From assembly GCA_052388455.1 (NCBI GenBank), contig JBQTIA010000153.1:1-19585 (forward strand): a DNA stretch of 19,585 nt, in the 5' to 3' direction. Position 1 is the stretch's first letter. The number at the start of each line of letters is the position of its first letter. Positions 8,207 through 16,028 of this stretch are shown piece by piece. Position numbers and translations under genes: made by a program. This DNA comes from CAZSNH01 sp052388455 (lineage in GTDB: Bacteria; Pseudomonadota; Alphaproteobacteria; Rhizobiales; Hyphomicrobiaceae). Below the pieces are notes generated by a model. It was given only the letters and a program-made list of their open reading frames with translations, ran no database searches and had not been told where the DNA came from.

Positions 8207-9235
8207 TCAACCAGAAAGTGCGGTCGGAAAGCTGGCGACCAGACGGGTTCCCTGACCGGGCGCCGAGCGAATTTCCAGCGTTCCTCCCAGCGACTCCAGC
8301 CGCTGACGCAGAGCGACAAGACCCATCCTATCCTTGCGCGGCTCGAGTTTCAGAGGATCGAACCCATCGCCCGCATCAGCCACCTCGACGATGATCCGTT
8401 GGCCCGCCTGATGCGCCGACAAGGCCTGACCCCGGCCGCCCGCGTGCCGGAAGGCGTTGTTCAGCCCCTCCTGCGCGAAGCGGAACAGGGAGATCGTCAC
8501 CGGCAGCGGAACATGCTGCGGCAGCGTCCCGATCTCGGTCCTGACCAACATCCGCGTGCGCTGACCATGTGACTTGGCGGCCAGATCGAGCGCCGACGCC
8601 AGCGGGACCTGCTCGATGTCCGGCAGGACCAGGCCTCTCGCCGTGTTCCGGATCTCGCTCATCGCCTCAGCCGTCGCGCGGCGGATCAGCTCCAATGTGT
8701 CGAGCGGTGCGGACGCGTCGGTCCGATCAGCCAGGTGCGGAACAAGTTCGTCGAGCTTCAAAAGGACCAGGCCGAGCAACTGCGCCGGTCCGTCGTGCAG
8801 GTCGGCACCGATTCGGCGCAGCGACCGCTCGTTGATCTCCACACCACGCCTGTGAGCCTGATCAATCTGCCTGCGAAGCTCGGCGACGAGCGCCGTTTGG
8901 CTGGCCTTCTCTTCTTCAGCCCTATCGAGCAACCGGCGTTGCTCCGAGAACACCTCGGATGCACGCTGAGAGACCCATACGCCGAGAATGACCGCAACAC
9001 CGATGAGAAACACCACGGCTGTCCACGGCGGATACAAACCAGCGGCCCACGCGAGCAGGACGGCGACGCTGGTTACGGCCGCGACGTTGCCGGCAACCAA
9101 GGCATCACGATCAAACACGGACCTCTGAGGCACGTCGCCGTCAGGCCATGACACCTCCGACTTTGGTCTGATGATCTGACGGACCAATGTCTCAGAATTC
9201 CGCGCGACCTCGGACCCTTTTCGCTCGTGCTGCAC
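8207..9235 (-). CDS. Membrane-anchored NarL-family sensor histidine kinase
   Basis: This 342-residue kinase belongs to the HisKA_3/HPK7 group that partners LuxR-type regulators. After a soluble N-terminus of about 45 residues there are two hydrophobic segments (about 46-66 and 71-90) with only a very short loop between them, so it has no periplasmic sensor domain. A coiled linker (95-135) follows. The phospho-acceptor is His147 in LHDGPAQLLG. The ATPase domain shows the N-box in AQEGLNNAFRHA, the G1 box DAGDGFD, and a RMGLVALRQRLESLGG region with APGQGT. The start at 9235 is a GTG with a weak upstream TAGGG; a later start is possible. The signal may be sensed in the membrane or the cytoplasm. 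It is first in the pair and diverges from the large peroxidase gene. Confidence 0.9.
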   Translation of the reverse strand: MQHERKGSEVARNSETLVRQIIRPKSEVSWPDGDVPQRSVFDRDALVAGNVAAVTSVAVLLAWAAGLYPPWTAVVFLIGVAVILGVWVSQRASEVFSEQRRLLDRAEEEKASQTALVAELRRQIDQAHRRGVEINERSLRRIGADLHDGPAQLLGLVLLKLDELVPHLADRTDASAPLDTLELIRRATAEAMSEIRNTARGLVLPDIEQVPLASALDLAAKSHGQRTRMLVRTEIGTLPQHVPLPVTISLFRFAQEGLNNAFRHAGGRGQALSAHQAGQRIIVEVADAGDGFDPLKLEPRKDRMGLVALRQRLESLGGTLEIRSAPGQGTRLVASFPTALSG

Positions 9236-9519
9236 TCTGGAACCCTACTGCACAACAACAAGGCTTCATGTCCGGCAGAGTCATTTCGGGCTGTATCCCA
9301 GGGCTCTGCGGGTATGACGCCGATACCTTGGGAGCGCCAATGCTCACAACCTGTCGCCGCATCACAAGAATGACCAACACTAGCATCGACTGGGTGCCGC
9401 CGGGGAGCGGGTCGATGACTTATGCCTACAACTCCATGAATAGCATTCAATATCAGATGGTTGCCTAGTCGAGCGCCGACGCAGGCAAATCAGAAAATCC
9501 CAGTTGGTTGGAGGACGTC
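9236..9519. promoter_or_regulatory. Divergent control region between the kinase gene and the peroxidase gene
   Basis: About 284 bp without a convincing gene; one short plus-strand frame ends at 9468 but has no ribosome binding site and its translation resembles nothing I know. The region is less GC-rich than its flanks. It holds an imperfect inverted repeat, CCGGCAGAG (9272-9280) and CTCTGCGGG (9304-9312), matching at 8 of 9 positions across 23 bases, which could be an operator. GGAGG at 9510-9514 is the peroxidase ribosome binding site. I cannot assign promoter boxes with confidence. Confidence 0.4.
9510..9514 (+). promoter_or_regulatory. Ribosome binding site deciding the peroxidase start
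   Basis: GGAGG ends 5 bases before the ATG at 9520. A TTG at 9508 is in frame upstream but overlaps this site, so the ATG is the better start. Confidence 0.75.
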
Positions 9520-12500
9520 ATGGTCACGTACATCAAGTCGGATCTGCAATTCATCCTGGATCAAATCATCATCTCCGAGCGTCATGCCGCCGGTGAAAGC
9601 CTGTCCGACATTCTGCCGAACTCAGAAGTTCCGTTCGGCCTCAGGACCGTCGACGGCACGCTCAACAATCTGGTGCCGGGCCAGGAAAATTTCGGATCGG
9701 CAGACCAGGAGTTCCCTCACCTCGTCGATCCTGTTTACAACAACGATGGTGACGAGGCGCCGTTTCCTTCAGGTCCCCCCCCTGCTCCGCTGATTACGAA
9801 TACCGACTACGCGCAGGGCGGCACCAGCCTTTCGGGTGGCAACGTCGTCGATAGCGATCCTCGCATCATCTCGAACCTGATCGTCGACCAGACGGCCAAC
9901 AATCCGGCTGCGGTGGACGCCGCGGCCAACAACGGTGCAGCGCAGCTCGTCATCAGCCCCGGTCTGGACGGTATTTTCGGAACGATCGACGACCGCGAAG
10001 TCTATCTCATTCCGAACACTGCGCCCGATGAGGGCCTCTCAGCTCCATTCAATTCCTGGTTCACGCTCTTTGGCCAGTTCTTCGATCATGGCCTCGACCT
10101 CGTCGGCAAAGGCGGCAACGGAACGGTCATCATTCCGCTGCAGGCCGACGATCCGTTGGTTGCCGGAGCTGACGGCACATTCGGAACGCTCGACGATCTC
10201 CCGCCCAACCTGCGGTTCCTCACCTTAACGCGCGCGACGGCGGACGCCGGCGCCGACGGCATTCTCGGCACGGCCGACGACGGCCAGGGGCCGACCAACA
10301 GCACGACTCCGTTCGTCGACCAGAACCAGACCTACACCAGTCACTCCTCACACCAGGTCTTCCTGCGCGCCTATGAGTTCAACGCACAGGGACGGCCGGT
10401 CGCGACGGGCGAGCTGATCGTCGATCGCGACATCGGAGCGGATGAGACCTTCGGCACCATCGACGACGTCGAAATCGGCGGCATGGCGACCTGGGCGACG
10501 GTCAAGGCCCAGGCGCGCGATCTGCTGGGCATCGAGCTGACGGATCACGATGTCGTCAATGTGCCGCTGCTGAGAACCGATCAGTACGGGAATTTCATTC
10601 CGGGTCCGAACGGATTCGCTCAGGTCATCGTCTCGGCCGGCACGGACGGGATCCTCAATACGTCCGACGACGTCGTCGTCGAAGGCGACCCCGACAATCC
10701 CGTCAATCTGCTCGACGTGTTCGGCGACGGCTCGAACGTACAGGCGCAGCGCACGGGCCACGCCTTCATGGACGACATCGCGCATACGGCCAATCCGTTC
10801 AATTCACGCACGGGTTTGGCACTGACGGCGGATGCCGACGACGTCGCCGGCGGTCCTGTTGCGGCCGGACAGTACGACGACGAACTGCTCGACGCCCACT
10901 ACATGGCCGGCGACGGACGCGCCAACGAGAACATCGGCCTCACGGCCGTTCACCACGTCTTCCATGCCGAGCACAACCGCCTCGTTGGCCACACCAAAGA
11001 GGTTGCGGTCCAATCGGCGATCGACACCAACGATCTCGCATTCCTCAATTCTTGGCTCGACCCCGACAATCAATTGACGGAGCTGCCACTCGACGCATCG
11101 CAGGCAACTCTCGATTCGCTCATTTGGAACGGCGAGCGGCTGTTCCAGGCCGCCAAGTTCGGTACCGAGATGCAGTATCAGCATCTCGTCTTCGAAGAGT
11201 TCGCCCGCAAAGTCCAACCGCTGGTCGACATTTTCATCGCCTACGACTCGACCATCGATGCTTCAATTCTGGCTGAGTTCGCTCACACGGTCTATCGCTT
11301 CGGCCATTCGATGCTGAACGAGACCGTGGACCGGCTGGACGCCAACTTCGTACCTGACGACATCGGCCTGATCGCGGCCTTCCTCAATCCACTCGAGTTC
11401 GCTGCCAGTGGCGCAACTCCGGAAGAGGCGGCTGGCGCGATCGTGCGCGGCATGACGCGCCAGGTCGGCAACGAGATCGACGAGTTCGTCACCGAGGCCC
11501 TGCGCAACAACCTGCTCGGTCTGCCCCTCGATCTCGCGACCATCAATCTGGCCCGCGGCCGCGACACCGGCGTTCCGACCTTGAACGCCGCGCGACGTGA
11601 CTTCTACGAGCATACCGGCGATGCGCAGCTCAAGCCGTACACGAGCTGGGTCGATTTTGCGGGGCATGTGAAGCACGAGTCGTCGGTCATCAACTTCATC
11701 GCCGCCTACGGCACTCACGTCTCAATTACGAATGCCGCGACGCTAGAGGACAAGCGCACGGCTGCCATGGAACTCGTGTTCGGGGTCGATTTGAACGGTG
11801 ATCTGGCTGTCGCATCGGACCGGCTCAACTTCCTCAACAGCACCGGCGCTTACGCGAACCTGGCCAACGGCGTGACTACGACTGGCGTCGACGCCATCGA
11901 TCTGTGGATCGGGGGTCTGGCCGAGAGGCAGATGCCGTTCGGCGGCCTTCTCGGATCGACGTTCAACTTCGTCTTCGAAACGCAGATGGAGTCGCTTCAG
12001 AGCGGCGACCGCTTCTACTACCTCGCGCGGACGGCCGGGCTGAACTTCCTGTCCGAGCTCGAGAACAATTCGTTCGCCAAGATGATTATGAGAAACACGG
12101 ACACCACGCATCTGCCCGGCGACGTGTTCTCGACGCCCGCCTTCATCCTCGAGGTGGACCAGTCCCGGCAGTTCACCGGGCTCGGCGTCAACGGCAACGA
12201 CGACCCGATTGGGGACTCGATCTTCACGCCGCTCGTCATTCGCGATAACCCGGCGACCGTCGTATCCGATACCAATTATCTCAGATATACGGGCGTGGAC
12301 CACGTTGTGCTCGGCGGCACCGAGGGCGATGACATTCTCATCGCGAGCATCGGCGACGATACCGTCTGGGGCGATGGCGGCAACGACCGTATCGAGGGCG
12401 GCGACGGCGTCGACATGCTCGTCGGCGGCGCGGGCAACGACATCATCACGGACCTCGGCGGCGACGACAATCTGCAGGGAGGAGACGGCGACGACGTCCT

Positions 12501-15500
12501 GCACGCCGGCAACGGCTTCAATCTGCTGATCGGCGGCGCTGGAAACGACGTGATCATCACCGGTGAGGACACGTCCGAGGTATTCGCCGGCACCGGCAAC
12601 GACTTCATTCTGGGCGCCCCGACCAACGAGGTGATGCAAGGTAACGACGGCGACGATTGGATCGAGATCGGTACGGCCGACGGCGCAACCGGCGACAACT
12701 TCGATCCGTTCGGTCTCGACAACGTCGCTGGCAACGACGTGTTCCTCGGCAACGGCGGCATCGACGAGTTCATCGGCGAGGGCGGCGACGACATCTCGGT
12801 TGGCGGGCCGGGCCCGGATCGTCACGAAGGACTCTCAGGCTTCGACTGGGCGACCTTCAAGGACGACGAGTTCGGTGTCACGGTTGACATGAACGTCGCC
12901 GCCTTCGACGAAACGCCGATCCCGCCATCGAATGCCGCTGTGCTGGACCGCTTCGGGCAAGTCGAAGGTCTTTCGGGCTCGCGGCACGCCGACATCCTGA
13001 TCGGCGACGACGCCGATGCGGTGGAAATCGCGAATGCCGGCGCGCAGGGCAGCGTGCTCACCAACATCGCCCTCATCGATGGCCTGCAGGAACTTCTCGG
13101 CGCCGGCGTAACGTCGTTCGGATCGGGCAACATCATCCTCGGCGGTGACGGAAGCGACTTCATCGAAGGCCGCGGCGGTGACGATATCATCGACGGCGAC
13201 TCGTGGCTCAATGTGCGCATTCGGATCAGCGACGCCGGCGGCAACGAGGTCGATACCGTCGATAGCCTGACCGGCTTGCTGCACAATACGGCACTCGGCT
13301 GGGAAGGCCGCCAGCTCACCGCACTGCTGCTGTCGGGCGAAATCACTCCCGGACAGCTCAGCATCGTACGCGAGATCATCAACGACAATAATGGTCCGGA
13401 CTTCGATACGGCCGTGTTCACCGACGTATTGGCGAACTATATCATCGAAGGCGACGGAGAGGATATCGACAGCGACGGGTTCATCACCGTCTCGCACATC
13501 GATCCGAACGATGGCACCGTCCTGGCCGACGGCATCGACAGACTGAAGAACATCGAGCGGCTGGAGTTTTCCGACCAGTCAGTGACGCTGGTCGAAGGTC
13601 TCAACAACGATCCACTTGGACAGCTCACGCTGAGCGACACGACCCCGTTCGTGGGTCAGACTTTGACTGTGACGGCGGAGAATATCTTCGATGCCGACAA
13701 CGCGCCTCCGGGGACGATCAATGGCCCGATCGCCTACTTCTGGCAGGTGGAGCAGAATCCCGGCGCCGGCGACTTCATCGACATCGTCGTGCCGAACATC
13801 GGCGGTGAGGAAGCAAGGGCCTCCGGTCCGACCTTTACCGTCACGGCCGATCTGGCCGGCCTCGCGATCCGCGTGCGCGGCCTTTACCAGGACGACCACG
13901 GTGTACTGGAGCGCGTACTCTCGGCAACCACCGATTTGGTTGCCCTGACCGACCCCGGTCCGGGAGTGAACACACCTCCCGAACTCACCATTGCGCCGGC
14001 CATCGATGTGGCCGAGGGCTCGCTCATCTTCGCCGTCGCCAACGCGACTGACGCCGAGACTCCGCTCAACCTGACGTTCTCGCTGCTCGGACCCGACTCC
14101 GGTCTGCTGTCGATCGATCCCGACACCGGGCTCATCAGCTTCAACACCGCGCCGGACTTCGAGAACCCTGCCGATGCGGGAGGCAACAATGTCTATGACA
14201 TCAGCGTCCGCGTCACCGACGCCGGCGGACTGACGGCGACGACGGCGGTGGCCGTGACCGTGACCAACGTCAACGAGGCGCCGACCGGTACCGTCTCGAT
14301 CGACGATGTCACTCCGGCGCAAGGGCAGACACTTACGGCCTCGAATACGCTTGCCGATCCCGACAGCCCGGGTGTGGCGGCAGGCGGGCTGGCCGTCAGC
14401 TATCAGTGGGAAACCTCGACCAACGGAGTGACTTGGACTCCGATCGGCGGGGCCACAGGGGCCACGTTTACCCCGGGCCAGGCTCAGGTCGGCCTGCAAC
14501 TGCGCGTGGCGGCCACCTACACCGACGGGGGCGCCTTCACCAATACCGTGAACTCGGCCGCCACCGCCGCCGTTCAGGACGTCAACGACCCGACCACCGG
14601 CGGTGTGCTCATCGTCAGTGTCACCGCGAGCGGCACGTCGGCCACACTGAATGGCTCCAATACGATCGGCGACCTGGACGGCGTGTCGGGACTTGTCGCC
14701 TTCCAGTGGCAGCAACAGGTCGGCGGAACGTTCCAGAACATCGCCGGCGCGAACGCGGCGACGCTTGTCGGCGTCAGTGGCGGAACATTCCGCCTGACCT
14801 CCACCTACAGCGACCCCTTCGGCTCCTACACTCTGGTTTCCTCGAAAACCGCCGTGGTCGGATCGGATGGGGCCAACACCATCGTGGCCAACGGCGGGCG
14901 CCAGTTCGTGCTCGGCCTCAACGGTAACGACACGCTGACGGGCAGCGCGGGCGACGACACTGTCTCCGGCGGTGGCGGCGCGGACACCCTGAGGGCCACC
15001 ATCGGCGATGGGAATGATGAATATGATGGCGGAGCTGGCATCGATACCTACACTCTCGCGACGACTTCAGCAGCCTCGACAGTTGACCTCGCGGCAGGCA
15101 CGGCATCGAGTGCTCAAACTGGCAGCGATCTGCTGTCGGGTATCGAAAACGTCATCGGCAGCAGCGGCGCCGACAACATCGGTGGCAATGGCATTGCCAA
15201 CGTTCTGACAGGTCTGGCTGGCGACGATACGATTTCCGGAGAGGGCGGAAACGACACCATCAGAGGAGGCGAGGGTAACGACACGCTCGATGGCGGCGAT
15301 GGCGACGACTTCCTTGGCGGTTTAGACGGCGACGACAATCTGATGGGCGGCGATGGTGATGATGATCTCCGAGGCCAGAATGGAAACGATACGCTGTCAG
15401 GCGGCATCGGCAGCGACATTCTGATTGGCGGCGCTGGTGTTGACGTCCTCAACGGCGGTGCGGGTGACGATCAGATGAATGGCGGCGCCGGTACCGACAC

Positions 15501-15738
15501 CATCGTCCTGGAGCCGGGCTTCGGAAACGACACCGTCGCCGGCTTCGATGCCAACCCTGCCGGCGGTCAGGATCTGATCGACGTCAGCGGGCTAGGTATC
15601 ACGGCTGACTTGTTCGCAACCGCGATCTCCATCTCCGGTGTCGGAGTTACGACGATCGAAGTGGGTGGCGGCACCATCACGTTGCTGGCTGTCAACTCGG
15701 CCAACGTCGACGAAACCGACTTCATCTTCGCGCCGTGA
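9520..15738 (+). CDS. Secreted animal-type haem peroxidase with RTX repeats (MopA/peroxicin-like)
   Basis: This 2072-residue protein is a haem peroxidase of the animal (peroxidase-cyclooxygenase) superfamily. The distal site is Gln186-x2-Asp189-His190 (GQFFDHG), the distal Arg467 and haem-linking Glu470 lie in GRANENIGLT, the proximal His596 in YRFGHSM, and NLARGRDTG is at 676-684. By family knowledge Asp189 and Glu470 would ester-link the haem. After about residue 875 come an RTX block (about 932-1107), further Gly/Asp-rich sequence to about 1232, Ig- and cadherin-like domains (about 1370-1785), a second RTX block (about 1785-1991) and a C-terminal module (1992-2072). There is no Sec signal, which fits type I secretion through the exporter starting at 19437. 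Relatives include the manganese-oxidising MopA proteins of Aurantimonas and Erythrobacter; the substrate here (Mn, halide or phenolic) is unknown. Five GxDGxxGTxDD loops interrupt the peroxidase domain. Confidence 0.9.
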   Translation: MVTYIKSDLQFILDQIIISERHAAGESLSDILPNSEVPFGLRTVDGTLNNLVPGQENFGSADQEFPHLVDPVYNNDGDEAPFPSGPPPAPLITNTDYAQGGTSLSGGNVVDSDPRIISNLIVDQTANNPAAVDAAANNGAAQLVISPGLDGIFGTIDDREVYLIPNTAPDEGLSAPFNSWFTLFGQFFDHGLDLVGKGGNGTVIIPLQADDPLVAGADGTFGTLDDLPPNLRFLTLTRATADAGADGILGTADDGQGPTNSTTPFVDQNQTYTSHSSHQVFLRAYEFNAQGRPVATGELIVDRDIGADETFGTIDDVEIGGMATWATVKAQARDLLGIELTDHDVVNVPLLRTDQYGNFIPGPNGFAQVIVSAGTDGILNTSDDVVVEGDPDNPVNLLDVFGDGSNVQAQRTGHAFMDDIAHTANPFNSRTGLALTADADDVAGGPVAAGQYDDELLDAHYMAGDGRANENIGLTAVHHVFHAEHNRLVGHTKEVAVQSAIDTNDLAFLNSWLDPDNQLTELPLDASQATLDSLIWNGERLFQAAKFGTEMQYQHLVFEEFARKVQPLVDIFIAYDSTIDASILAEFAHTVYRFGHSMLNETVDRLDANFVPDDIGLIAAFLNPLEFAASGATPEEAAGAIVRGMTRQVGNEIDEFVTEALRNNLLGLPLDLATINLARGRDTGVPTLNAARRDFYEHTGDAQLKPYTSWVDFAGHVKHESSVINFIAAYGTHVSITNAATLEDKRTAAMELVFGVDLNGDLAVASDRLNFLNSTGAYANLANGVTTTGVDAIDLWIGGLAERQMPFGGLLGSTFNFVFETQMESLQSGDRFYYLARTAGLNFLSELENNSFAKMIMRNTDTTHLPGDVFSTPAFILEVDQSRQFTGLGVNGNDDPIGDSIFTPLVIRDNPATVVSDTNYLRYTGVDHVVLGGTEGDDILIASIGDDTVWGDGGNDRIEGGDGVDMLVGGAGNDIITDLGGDDNLQGGDGDDVLHAGNGFNLLIGGAGNDVIITGEDTSEVFAGTGNDFILGAPTNEVMQGNDGDDWIEIGTADGATGDNFDPFGLDNVAGNDVFLGNGGIDEFIGEGGDDISVGGPGPDRHEGLSGFDWATFKDDEFGVTVDMNVAAFDETPIPPSNAAVLDRFGQVEGLSGSRHADILIGDDADAVEIANAGAQGSVLTNIALIDGLQELLGAGVTSFGSGNIILGGDGSDFIEGRGGDDIIDGDSWLNVRIRISDAGGNEVDTVDSLTGLLHNTALGWEGRQLTALLLSGEITPGQLSIVREIINDNNGPDFDTAVFTDVLANYIIEGDGEDIDSDGFITVSHIDPNDGTVLADGIDRLKNIERLEFSDQSVTLVEGLNNDPLGQLTLSDTTPFVGQTLTVTAENIFDADNAPPGTINGPIAYFWQVEQNPGAGDFIDIVVPNIGGEEARASGPTFTVTADLAGLAIRVRGLYQDDHGVLERVLSATTDLVALTDPGPGVNTPPELTIAPAIDVAEGSLIFAVANATDAETPLNLTFSLLGPDSGLLSIDPDTGLISFNTAPDFENPADAGGNNVYDISVRVTDAGGLTATTAVAVTVTNVNEAPTGTVSIDDVTPAQGQTLTASNTLADPDSPGVAAGGLAVSYQWETSTNGVTWTPIGGATGATFTPGQAQVGLQLRVAATYTDGGAFTNTVNSAATAAVQDVNDPTTGGVLIVSVTASGTSATLNGSNTIGDLDGVSGLVAFQWQQQVGGTFQNIAGANAATLVGVSGGTFRLTSTYSDPFGSYTLVSSKTAVVGSDGANTIVANGGRQFVLGLNGNDTLTGSAGDDTVSGGGGADTLRATIGDGNDEYDGGAGIDTYTLATTSAASTVDLAAGTASSAQTGSDLLSGIENVIGSSGADNIGGNGIANVLTGLAGDDTISGEGGNDTIRGGEGNDTLDGGDGDDFLGGLDGDDNLMGGDGDDDLRGQNGNDTLSGGIGSDILIGGAGVDVLNGGAGDDQMNGGAGTDTIVLEPGFGNDTVAGFDANPAGGQDLIDVSGLGITADLFATAISISGVGVTTIEVGGGTITLLAVNSANVDETDFIFAP
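9961..10671 (+). repeat. Five GxDGxxGTxDD loops within the peroxidase domain
   Basis: An 11-residue motif occurs at residues 148-158, 216-226, 244-254, 306-316 and 374-384 of the peroxidase. The copies read GLDGIFGTIDD, GADGTFGTLDD, GADGILGTADD, GADETFGTIDD and GTDGILNTSDD. Spaced Asp residues around Gly suggest calcium-binding turns distinct from the RTX nonapeptides. They fall in insertions between the distal His and the distal Arg. Confidence 0.75.
12313..12840 (+). repeat. RTX nonapeptide repeat block 1 of the peroxidase
   Basis: Repeated units of the GGxGxDxUx type, for example GGAGNDIIT and GGDGDDVLH, are encoded at roughly 27-bp intervals. Such repeats bind Ca2+ and fold as a parallel beta-roll outside the cell. 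The block ends with a non-repeat stretch beginning SGFDWATFKDDEFGVTVDM. Confidence 0.85.
14868..15490 (+). repeat. RTX nonapeptide repeat block 2 of the peroxidase
   Basis: Clear GGxGNDTL-type repeats such as GGEGNDTLD, GGDGDDFLG and GGAGDDQMN run to the start of the C-terminal secretion module. One spacer (about 15028-15140) encodes YTLATTSAASTVDLAAGTA, a pattern found between RTX repeats in many exported proteins. Confidence 0.85.
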
Positions 15739-15964
15739 GCCCAAGCGCTCACGACTTACGGTCTGGCGGGCCGTCCGGTCCCTTGCCCAAGAAGTCGAGG
15801 GGCCGGCGGCGGGCGCTGTACTGAAATACAGTAAACGCATCAATTGGTCCGCGGAAGAACTCGCCAAGTACTTCGATGAATTGACCGCTGTTAACGACGT
15901 CCGCTCGCGGACAGCAAACGGCGCACTTATTTAGCCAATTCTCATCGAGGGGCTAGTTCAGCTT

Positions 15965-15984
15965 GCCAATTGGCGTGCTACACT
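15965..15984 (+). promoter_or_regulatory. Possible promoter/operator of the second peroxidase-like gene
   Basis: The perfect palindrome GCCAATTGGC (15965-15974) lies directly beside TG-C-TACACT, an extended -10-like element. A repressor on the palindrome would cover the RNA polymerase site. The -35 position has no good match, so this is tentative. Confidence 0.25.
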
Positions 15985-16012
15985 GACGAGTGCGTTGTCT
16001 GCAGGGGTGCGT

Positions 16013-16019
16013 AGGAAGG
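16013..16019 (+). promoter_or_regulatory. Ribosome binding site deciding the second peroxidase-like start
   Basis: AGGAAGG lies 9 bases before the ATG at 16029. An in-frame GTG at 15990 has no such site and would add 13 residues, including two Cys, that do not resemble the family. Confidence 0.7.
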
Positions 16020-16028
16020 CCCTGTCCC

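Larger units (their letters stand above)
15739..16028. other. Intergenic region between the two peroxidase-like genes
   Basis: No gene is supported in this 290-bp gap. It holds several dyads: CTG-N10-CAG as CTGTACTGAAATACAG (15816-15831), a hairpin GTCCGC-TC-GCGGAC (15899-15912), and a 10-bp palindrome GCCAATTGGC (15965-15974). The last is followed at once by TGCTACACT (15976-15984), which could be an extended -10 element. A promoter for the second gene is plausible. No T-tract terminator is seen, so read-through from the first gene is also possible. Confidence 0.4.

Noticed and set aside
9187..9468. Short plus-strand frame (93 codons) upstream of the peroxidase
   Set aside because: It overlaps the 5' end of the kinase gene on the other strand, lacks a ribosome binding site and resembles nothing.
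11743..12825. Minus-strand frame of 360 codons opposite the peroxidase and RTX block
   Set aside because: The Val/Ala/Asp-rich pattern is the complement of the repeat codons on the plus strand.
12313..12840. DNA repeats at 27-bp spacing as a CRISPR or satellite array
   Set aside because: The periodicity is explained by RTX nonapeptide codons; units are imperfect and lack unique spacers.
13579..14715. Minus-strand frame of 378 codons opposite the Ig/cadherin-like region
   Set aside because: No start signal or domain; the plus strand encodes clear beta-sandwich repeats.
15816..15831. CTGTACTGAAATACAG as a LexA (SOS) box
   Set aside because: It fits the enterobacterial CTG-N10-CAG rule, but alphaproteobacterial LexA recognises GTTC-N7-GTTC, and no SOS gene is nearby.
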